Source of the DNA: Vulcanisaeta sp. UBA163
Lineage (GTDB): Archaea > Thermoproteota > Thermoprotei > Thermoproteales > Thermocladiaceae
Assembly: GCA_002496475.1 (NCBI GenBank)
Contig: DAJV01000042.1
Span: forward strand, 1-5,334
Length of the DNA: 5,334 nucleotides
Direction of reading: 5' to 3'
Shown here one piece after another: positions 1-3,798 of the stretch. Both the position numbers and the translations under genes were made by a program. Numbering within the stretch: the first letter of the stretch is position 1; every line of letters starts with the position of its first letter. The notes under the pieces are model-generated. The model was not told where the DNA came from, did not search any database, and worked only from the letters and a program-made list of their open reading frames with translations.

Positions 1-501
1 AGCCCTTGAGAAGGCGCTGGTGCCGGTGTGTATGTACACTGGTAAGCCATGGTCCTCGGCGAATTGGTAAACAATCTCAAGCTGTCTTAGGCCACCCTCC
101 TCCGGCCTATAGGCGTTTGGCTTAAGCCACATGTGGGGTGGGTGAACTTTAATCGCGCTGATTCCTGCCTCGTACTGCTTCTCAAGCCAGTACCTTGTCT
201 CCTCAACACTTAACTCGTTGGCCTCCACTCCACCTATTACTGCGAACCTATCTGCGTAGTCTCTAACGGCATTTATAACCATCAACGCATAATCCTCCTT
301 AACAGTACCTAGTTTCCTTGCTGGGAATGCCATGATACCCACGTAGTCAATGCTAGCCTCGTTAAGAACCTTGACAACATCCCTCACGCTCATTAGTATT
401 GTCTCACGGGGCGCGCCCCACTCCCTCATTGCGAAGTTCATTAGTTTCTCGGTTATTGTTTCCCTAAATACGATGTGCGTGTGAGCATCAATGTACCCCA
501 T
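1..501 (-). CDS. Amidohydrolase family protein (COG2159/Amidohydro_2 type), 3' end outside window
   Basis: This is the N-terminal 167 residues of a TIM-barrel metal-dependent hydrolase; the rest lies beyond base 1. Residues 1-10 read MGYIDAHTHI, the strand-1 HxH metal motif (His7, His9). Residues 113-121 contain AIKVHP (His120) and residues 154-160 read PVYIHTG (His158), matching the later metal/active-site strands of COG2159 proteins. Family members hydrolyse or decarboxylate small cyclic or aromatic substrates; the substrate here cannot be told from sequence. The start is fixed: the upstream in-frame ATG at 525 is followed two codons later by TAA, so the ATG at 501 is the first usable start, 26-33 nt downstream of a TATA box, consistent with a leaderless mRNA. 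It is divergent from the class II aldolase gene, with only 91 nt between them, so the two may be co-regulated and act in one catabolic route (inference). There is no signal peptide, so it should be cytosolic. Family assignment is firm, function open. Confidence 0.88.
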   Translation of the reverse strand, partial: MGYIDAHTHIVFRETITEKLMNFAMREWGAPRETILMSVRDVVKVLNEASIDYVGIMAFPARKLGTVKEDYALMVINAVRDYADRFAVIGGVEANELSVEETRYWLEKQYEAGISAIKVHPPHMWLKPNAYRPEEGGLRQLEIVYQFAEDHGLPVYIHTGTSAFSRA

Positions 502-526
502 CGGCTTTTCAACTTAAATTTCCATG

Positions 527-534
527 TTTATACG
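527..534 (-). promoter_or_regulatory. TATA box for the amidohydrolase gene
   Basis: The minus strand reads CGTATAAA here, preceded by the purine-rich AAAAACG, a plausible BRE. The box centre is about 28 nt upstream of the ATG at 501, which would place transcription start at or within a few bases of the start codon. The same octamer in the opposite sense (TTTATACG) recurs at 562-569, in the promoter of the divergent gene. Confidence 0.6.
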
Positions 535-540
535 TTTTTG

Positions 541-548
541 CTATATAG
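541..548. promoter_or_regulatory. CTATATAG palindrome midway between two divergent promoters
   Basis: A perfect 8-bp palindrome centred at 544.5, close to the midpoint (547) between the two divergent start codons at 501 and 593. It could be a shared operator or simply a spare TATA-like sequence. An AT-rich palindrome of this length is expected by chance fairly often, so the call rests mainly on its central position. Confidence 0.25.
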
Positions 549-560
549 AGCTGGTTATGC

Positions 561-569
561 TTTTATACG
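561..569 (+). promoter_or_regulatory. TATA box for the class II aldolase gene
   Basis: TTTTATACG, with TTATGC just upstream as a possible BRE. The TTTATA core is centred about 28 nt before the ATG at 593, the same distance as in the divergent promoter. This supports a leaderless transcript beginning at that ATG rather than at the TTG at 584. Confidence 0.6.
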
Positions 570-592
570 CCCGTTAATGTATTTTGCCTAGT

Positions 593-1168
593 ATGAATGA
601 GCAATCATTGAGGGAGTTAATTGTTGAAATCTTTAGATTAGCATACACAAGGAGGTTAGTTGACCTGCTTGGCGGCAATGTAAGTGCCAGATTGAGTGAT
701 GACGAGGTTTTGATAACACCAACGTCAACGCCCAAGGTCATTATAAAACCGCAGAACATTGTTAAGATTAGGCTTAATGGAACCGTGGTGTCTGGAGGAA
801 AACCCAGTAGTGAGTGGAGGATGCACGTGGGTATTTACAGAGTTAGGGATGATGTAAGGTTCGTGCTTCACACACATCCGCCAAACATACTGGCATTAAC
901 AAGGGCTGGGCTGAAGATAGACATGTCGCTTAGTGAGGCGGTTTCATACGTTGGCGAGGTCGTCGATGTACCCTTCCTAAGGCCTGGAAGTAATGAATTG
1001 GCCGAGGCCGTGAGTAGGGCTTTATCGAGGAAGAACGTAACTGCGGTTATCCTTAGGAGCCATGGATTAGTCACGGTGGGTGCAACGCCATATGAGACGT
1101 TCAATAGGGCGGAGGTACTTGAGGATCTTGCGTATATAACATTAATGTCGAGTTGCCGCGGCAAGTAG
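593..1168 (+). CDS. Class II aldolase/adducin family protein (FucA / archaeal MJ1418-like)
   Basis: A complete 191-residue zinc-dependent aldolase. Visible motifs are GGNVSAR at 27-33 (phosphate-binding Asn/Ser/Arg loop), TPTSTPK at 42-48, Glu74 in PSSEW (catalytic acid, equivalent to E. coli FucA Glu73), HTHP at 93-96 (zinc ligands His93 and His95) and RSHG at 155-158 (third zinc ligand His157). All catalytic residues are therefore present. Related enzymes cleave L-fuculose-1-phosphate, 5-deoxyribulose-1-phosphate or methylthioribulose-1-phosphate to DHAP and an aldehyde; the methanogen homologue MJ1418 has been linked to lactaldehyde supply for F420 synthesis. Which substrate is used here is unknown. 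The start at ATG 593 is preferred over the in-frame TTG at 584, because the TATA box at 561-567 would put transcription start near 591-593. It is divergent from an amidohydrolase gene and converges on ribK with a single base between stop codons. The length (191 aa) is that of the short archaeal members; E. coli FucA is 215 aa. Confidence 0.9.
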   Translation: MNEQSLRELIVEIFRLAYTRRLVDLLGGNVSARLSDDEVLITPTSTPKVIIKPQNIVKIRLNGTVVSGGKPSSEWRMHVGIYRVRDDVRFVLHTHPPNILALTRAGLKIDMSLSEAVSYVGEVVDVPFLRPGSNELAEAVSRALSRKNVTAVILRSHGLVTVGATPYETFNRAEVLEDLAYITLMSSCRGK

Positions 1169-1169
1169 T

Positions 1170-1874
1170 TCACAGGTTAACGAGGACTTCAACCTCATCG
1201 CCGTCCTTGAGGCTTAATTCATCCCTTAATCTATAGGGTGATATTACCTCGATCGTGTCGAAGCCGTGGTGTGTTCTCTCAATTACCAACACGGCACCTG
1301 GCAAACCATGTACCGAGGCTTTGAAGCACTTAACGCCGCCGTAAGTCCTCATACCATTACTGAAGCCCTCTATGTATGTACCGGGTAGTGCGTCTAGGTA
1401 TAATTTGTATTTAACGTACTCAGGTTTCAACTTGATATTTAGGGTTCCTGGGTAAGGCTTAAACCCAAGTTTCTCAATGAATTGCTTAACATAACCATCA
1501 AGGCTCATGTAGAAACTGCCCTCACCTAGCCCAGAGATGACATTGCCCACGAGTCTAATCACCAGTCTCTCATCAAGGTATTGCCTAATCGTGTCTATGA
1601 CGAATCGAAGAGCCTCCGAGGCCCTCTGCGTAAACTTAATGGTTAATTGCCCATTAACGGTCGACTTAACTATTAATCCCTCATCGGTGAGCCTATTTAT
1701 GATTTTGAATACATTCTGAGGCGTTGTCCCTATGTCATTGGCAAGTCTTGTCAGGTTTATTGCAGCGTAGTCCCTATCGTTGATTCCATACTTAACTAAG
1801 AGGATTAGGTATGGGATCCTACGGAGTAGCTTGTAGTCAATGCCCAGTGATGCCCGACTAACAGTATTTTCCAT
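1170..1874 (-). CDS. ribK: CTP-dependent riboflavin kinase with N-terminal winged helix (RibK/RbkR)
   Basis: A 234-residue protein. Residues about 15-90 form a winged helix (LTRLANDIGTTPQNVFKIIN is the helix-turn-helix, followed by the wing around LIVKSTVNGQLTI). Residues about 104-234 are the DUF120 kinase domain that makes FMN from riboflavin using CTP, an archaea-specific replacement for the ATP enzyme. Its signatures are GLGEGSFYMSL at 115-125, GFKPYPGTLNIKL at 137-149, GGVKCFKA at 179-186, ERTHH at 199-203 and EVISPYRLRDEL at 209-220. Kinase-only homologues such as MJ0056 are about 136 aa; the HTH-fused form matches the bifunctional regulator RbkR, which represses or activates riboflavin genes in several archaea. 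It may therefore both make FMN and control its own gene (inference). The start at ATG 1874 lies about 22-24 nt from a TATA-like box, slightly short for a leaderless start. The 3' end meets the aldolase stop codon with one base between. Cytosolic. Confidence 0.93.
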   Translation of the reverse strand: MENTVSRASLGIDYKLLRRIPYLILLVKYGINDRDYAAINLTRLANDIGTTPQNVFKIINRLTDEGLIVKSTVNGQLTIKFTQRASEALRFVIDTIRQYLDERLVIRLVGNVISGLGEGSFYMSLDGYVKQFIEKLGFKPYPGTLNIKLKPEYVKYKLYLDALPGTYIEGFSNGMRTYGGVKCFKASVHGLPGAVLVIERTHHGFDTIEVISPYRLRDELSLKDGDEVEVLVNL

Positions 1875-1890
1875 AAACTCGGGCTTTTGG

Positions 1891-1901
1891 TATTAAAAAC
1901 C
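1891..1901 (-). promoter_or_regulatory. Probable TATA box for ribK
   Basis: The minus strand reads GGTTTTTAATA. The T/A core is centred about 22-24 nt before the ATG at 1874, slightly closer than the other promoters in this window. It is nonetheless the only good candidate upstream of ribK. Confidence 0.4.
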
Positions 1902-1940
1902 CATTATTAATGCTTTCCTTAGGATTAAACCTCACCTGCC

Positions 1941-1967
1941 TTGATCAGAGTGAGACAGTCTCATCAA
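1941..1967. promoter_or_regulatory. Nested palindrome, core TGAGACAGTCTCA at 1951-1963
   Basis: The core is a perfect 6-1-6 inverted repeat (TGAGAC, A, GTCTCA) at 1951-1963. An outer pair, TTGAT at 1941-1945 and ATCAA at 1963-1967, is also complementary but sits asymmetrically because of a 5-nt offset on the left. The element lies in the 164-nt gap between the stop codon of the winged-helix gene and the ribK promoter, about 50 bp upstream of the ribK TATA box. A one-base centre makes a DNA operator more likely than an RNA hairpin, although a 4-bp stem with a 5-nt loop is possible. Because RibK here has a DNA-binding domain, autoregulation through this site is an attractive but untested idea. 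The remainder of 1875-2038 shows no credible gene. Confidence 0.35.
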
Positions 1968-2038
1968 ATTTAACCCCTTAATTCAGTGGCTGCCCTGCAT
2001 CATCACTTAGGCACTACCCCCTTTCTGTGCTTAAAAGC

Positions 2039-2332
2039 CTAAGCTTCCTCCGTAGGTCCTTCTCCCTCCATGAACTCCTCCTTAATCTCTTGTTCAAGTG
2101 TTTTCAGAGCCTCTTGGGCATTATCGGAGGCCTTCCAATAAGCGACCTTGCCCCTCTTGATCTCCCTAATCAACCCATCTCTTTGTAAAAGCTTGAGTGC
2201 ATAGAAGACTTGGCTATGGCTTAGGTTTGTTTTCTTAACGATCTCGTTAGTGGGTAATTCACCCTCCTTAATTAATAACTCTAGGATCTCCTTCTTCCTC
2301 TCAACAATCCTAACGGTCTGCTTGCGAGGCAT
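2039..2332 (-). CDS. Small winged-helix DNA-binding protein (ArsR/MarR-like fold)
   Basis: A 97-residue cytosolic protein that looks like a single winged-helix domain plus an acidic tail. Helix 1 covers about residues 8-22 (VERKKEILELLIKEG). LPTNEIVKKTNLSHSQVFYA (27-45) is a helix-turn-helix with SHSQVFYALKLLQRDG as the recognition helix and turn. GLIREIKRGKVAYWKA (53-68) is the beta wing. From about 71 to 97 the chain is rich in Glu and probably helical, which could serve for dimerisation. No metal-binding cysteines or ligand domain are visible, so neither the signal sensed nor the targets can be named. It starts 54 nt after the HMG-CoA synthase stop codon on the same strand but has its own TATA box, and a 7-4-7 palindrome lies immediately upstream of that box. 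Autoregulation is the simplest reading. The start is ATG 2332, about 25-28 nt below the TATA core, consistent with a leaderless mRNA. Confidence 0.85.
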   Translation of the reverse strand: MPRKQTVRIVERKKEILELLIKEGELPTNEIVKKTNLSHSQVFYALKLLQRDGLIREIKRGKVAYWKASDNAQEALKTLEQEIKEEFMEGEGPTEEA

Positions 2333-2350
2333 TACGGTGATTTTTAACTG

Positions 2351-2363
2351 TTTATTTTTAAAG
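2351..2363 (-). promoter_or_regulatory. TATA box for the winged-helix regulator gene
   Basis: The minus strand reads CTTTAAAAATAAA, a strong AT-rich box with its TTTAAA core centred about 27 nt before the ATG at 2332. It lies in the short gap after the HMG-CoA synthase gene, so the regulator can be transcribed independently of it. Confidence 0.55.
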
Positions 2364-2369
2364 ATTAAG

Positions 2370-2387
2370 ATACCGACAAATCGGTAT
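2370..2387. promoter_or_regulatory. 7-4-7 palindrome ATACCGA-CAAA-TCGGTAT: operator or 3' hairpin
   Basis: A perfect inverted repeat with 7-bp arms and a 4-nt spacer. It ends on the last base of the HMG-CoA synthase stop codon and lies 6 bp upstream of the TATA box of the winged-helix gene, covering the BRE side of that promoter. As DNA it fits a dimeric winged-helix operator. As minus-strand RNA it would fold into a 7-bp stem with a UUUG loop just after the stop codon, and could act as a 3'-end element of the HMG-CoA synthase mRNA. The sequence alone does not decide between the two, and both may apply. Confidence 0.55.
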
Positions 2388-3436
2388 TATTGTATCACCT
2401 TAATTAGGTTCCTAAACCTCAGATAAAGTGCGTAGTCTATGTACGACTTATTCTCGAGGTAATAACTAACTGTTCTAGCCCTGCCCGCCTTCTCGGGCAG
2501 TAGGTCTGTGGTAACTAGGCTAAAGGCATTAGAACCTGCGCCGCTGCCGAAGGATACCATGAGTATCCTGGAACCGGGTTTAGCGTTCTCCAGTATGTTG
2601 GCTAGTCCTATCAGCACCGCGCCATTGTATGTATTGCCTATCCTATCGACTACTATACCGAGCTTAACCTTCTCAAGGGGTATACCGAGCATTTGAGCAG
2701 CCCTTATTGGGAACCTGGCATTTGGTTGGTGAAATACCACGTAATCAAAGTCGTTTGGCTTGAGCCCAGTTGCCTCCATAAGCGCCTTCGCAGCATTCAC
2801 AATATGCCTAAAGTAGGCTGGTTCCCCTGTGAATGATTCACCATGCACGGCATACGGTATACCGTCCCTACGCCAAAAGTCTGGTGTATCGGAGTTATAT
2901 GCGTAAATGTGCTCAATCTCGACCGCAACACTGTCGGACCCTATTATATAGGCCGCCGCACCGCCAGACACCGTATAATCAAGGTGGTCCCCGGGCTCCC
3001 CATGACTATGATCAACACCCACGGCGAGCCCATATTTAATAAGTCCGCTCTTAACGAGCCCCGTGGCGTTAACAACGGCATCCGAACCTGCCTTACATGC
3101 GAACTCCATGTCCACGGCAAAGGATTGCTTCTTCATACCCAGGGCATCAATTAGTATTGATGCTATTGGCTTGACTGCGTAGGGCTTTGATTCCGTACCA
3201 ACGAATACGGAGCCCAAGTCCCTGGGATCAATGCCCGCCCTTCTTACTGCATTCCTTGAGGCCTCCACGGCCATTGTAACGGCATCCTCATCAGGACCGC
3301 CAACACTCCTCTCCTCAACCCAATAAAGATCCTTGATCCTAAGTGGATCATCACCCCATACTCTGCTGATTTCACGCGTCGTTATTCTAAACCTTGGTAT
3401 GTACACGCCCCAACCAACAATGCCTACTTTACCCAC
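2387..3436 (-). CDS. mvaS: Hydroxymethylglutaryl-CoA synthase (archaeal type)
   Basis: A complete 349-residue thiolase-fold enzyme, the usual archaeal length. It condenses acetyl-CoA with acetoacetyl-CoA to HMG-CoA, the committed precursor of the mevalonate pathway that feeds archaeal ether-lipid isoprenoids. Visible landmarks are [14 protein letters not shown] at 5-18, Glu82 in FVGTESKP (general acid/base), Cys114 in [12 protein letters not shown] (nucleophile that is acetylated), His236 in [11 protein letters not shown] (acetoacetyl-CoA binding), GNTYNGA at 267-273 and [11 protein letters not shown] at 295-305. The start is GTG at 3436: a TTTTAAAA box sits about 25 nt upstream, as in the other leaderless genes here, and the protein begins exactly where the family's first beta strand should. 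In many archaea this gene sits beside an acetoacetyl-CoA thiolase and a DUF35 protein that form a complex with it; neither is adjacent here. A winged-helix gene follows 54 nt downstream. Function is confident; the archaeal gene has no fixed symbol. Confidence 0.95.
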   Translation of the reverse strand: MGKVGIVGWGVYIPRFRITTREISRVWGDDPLRIKDLYWVEERSVGGPDEDAVTMAVEASRNAVRRAGIDPRDLGSVFVGTESKPYAVKPIASILIDALGMKKQSFAVDMEFACKAGSDAVVNATGLVKSGLIKYGLAVGVDHSHGEPGDHLDYTVSGGAAAYIIGSDSVAVEIEHIYAYNSDTPDFWRRDGIPYAVHGESFTGEPAYFRHIVNAAKALMEATGLKPNDFDYVVFHQPNARFPIRAAQMLGIPLEKVKLGIVVDRIGNTYNGAVLIGLANILENAKPGSRILMVSFGSGAGSNAFSLVTTDLLPEKAGRARTVSYYLENKSYIDYALYLRFRNLIKVIQ

Positions 3437-3456
3437 AGCACCTGTTGTTTTGTTTC

Positions 3457-3470
3457 CTTTTAAAATTTAG
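3457..3470 (-). promoter_or_regulatory. TATA box for the HMG-CoA synthase gene
   Basis: The minus strand reads CTAAATTTTAAAAG. The core is centred about 25-27 nt upstream of the GTG at 3436 and supports that non-ATG start as the 5' end of a leaderless message. Confidence 0.55.
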
Positions 3471-3487
3471 GGCTTGCAATCAATTCC

Positions 3488-3547
3488 TTATTCCTCCATG
3501 AGTGCCAGTTTCCCCAGTGCACGCATTATTCTCTTCTCCTCATCTTT
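3488..3547 (-). pseudogene. Possible remnant of a coding 3' end
   Basis: On the minus strand, an open frame bounded upstream by TGA and ending at TAA (3488-3490) encodes KDEEKRIMRALGKLALMEE. The run reads like a natural charged, amphipathic C-terminal helix, but it has no upstream open frame and its only start, ATG at 3526, would give a 12-residue peptide. A purine-rich stretch (GAGGAGGATGAAAAGATGAGGAGAAGAG) just upstream could have suffered a slippage indel. It could equally be chance; no family is recognised. Confidence 0.15.
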
Positions 3548-3580
3548 TCATCCTCCTCTTAAACCAGCCCTAGGCGGTCA

Positions 3581-3596
3581 CAGGTTGAAGTACCTG
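3581..3596. repeat. Short inverted repeat CAGGT-N6-ACCTG
   Basis: Two 5-bp complementary arms flank TGAAGT in the gap between the HMG-CoA synthase and Cdc48 genes, with another CAGGT copy just downstream at 3598-3602. The arms are short, so this is a weak candidate for a regulator site or small hairpin. Confidence 0.2.
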
Positions 3597-3610
3597 GCAG
3601 GTCCCTCATG

Positions 3611-3624
3611 TTTTTATATATTAA
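3611..3624. promoter_or_regulatory. Orphan TATA-like box in the HMGS-Cdc48 gap
   Basis: TTTTTATATATTAA is among the most TATA-like stretches in the window but lies far from either flanking start: 175 nt from the HMG-CoA synthase GTG and 175 nt from the Cdc48 ATG. Read on the plus strand it would start a transcript near 3642-3646. That transcript would be either an alternative long-leader Cdc48 message or a separate small RNA. The only reading frame nearby is a 13-codon ATG frame at 3654-3695, which is not convincing as a gene. Confidence 0.3.
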
Positions 3625-3639
3625 GGCGCAGTGGTGCCT
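3624..3639 (+). other. Short hairpin downstream of the orphan TATA box
   Basis: AGGCGC at 3624-3629 can pair with GTGCCT at 3634-3639 (five Watson-Crick pairs and one G-U) around an AGTG loop. It is GC-rich in an otherwise AT-rich gap and overlaps the downstream edge of the TATA-like stretch. It would lie upstream of the predicted plus-strand start, so it is more likely a DNA-level or minus-strand feature than a leader structure. Confidence 0.2.
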
Positions 3640-3758
3640 ATACGAATTAAATAATGATCTACATGATCTTAAGCACTACGTGGTATACAACATAACAATC
3701 ACTGGGCTTATCAGTAAACGCATGGTATTAGTTCATTGAGGTAGGAATGTGAAGATAA

Positions 3759-3767
3759 TTATATAAG
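3759..3767 (+). promoter_or_regulatory. TATA box of the Cdc48 gene, with short leader
   Basis: TTATATAAG preceded by GAAGATAA as a BRE. Spacing predicts transcription start around 3789-3790, about 10 nt before the ATG at 3799. The gene thus has a very short leader containing GAGGG (3788-3792), unlike the apparently leaderless neighbours. GAGGG lies 6 nt before the ATG and might serve as a weak ribosome-binding site, although part may be lost depending on the exact start point. Confidence 0.6.
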
Positions 3768-3798
3768 CTGTTCTTGGACTAAAATGTGAGGGTAAGTC

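Noticed and set aside
523..525. Upstream in-frame ATG for the amidohydrolase
   Set aside because: It reads ATG GAA ATT TAA, so it stops before the real start at 501.
584..592. Alternative TTG start for the aldolase, three codons upstream
   Set aside because: TATA box spacing puts transcription start at about 591-593, so the ATG at 593 fits better, and the three extra residues add nothing conserved.
868..1173. 101-residue open frame antisense to the aldolase
   Set aside because: It lies entirely opposite a gene with all catalytic motifs intact, its translation shows no recognisable domain, and it has no promoter of its own.
1910..1981. 23-codon plus-strand frame in the gap upstream of ribK
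   Set aside because: It has no TATA box at a suitable distance, no ribosome-binding site and no recognisable sequence; it also spans the palindrome at 1951-1963.
2833..3154. Two overlapping plus-strand frames inside HMG-CoA synthase
   Set aside because: They are antisense to the conserved Cys114 region of a complete enzyme, and their translations lack any domain pattern.
3488..3547. Apparent match of RIMRALG in the remnant to RYMRALG in the Cdc48 N domain
   Set aside because: The shared run is only five consecutive residues with different codons and no flanking similarity, so it is coincidence, not a duplication.
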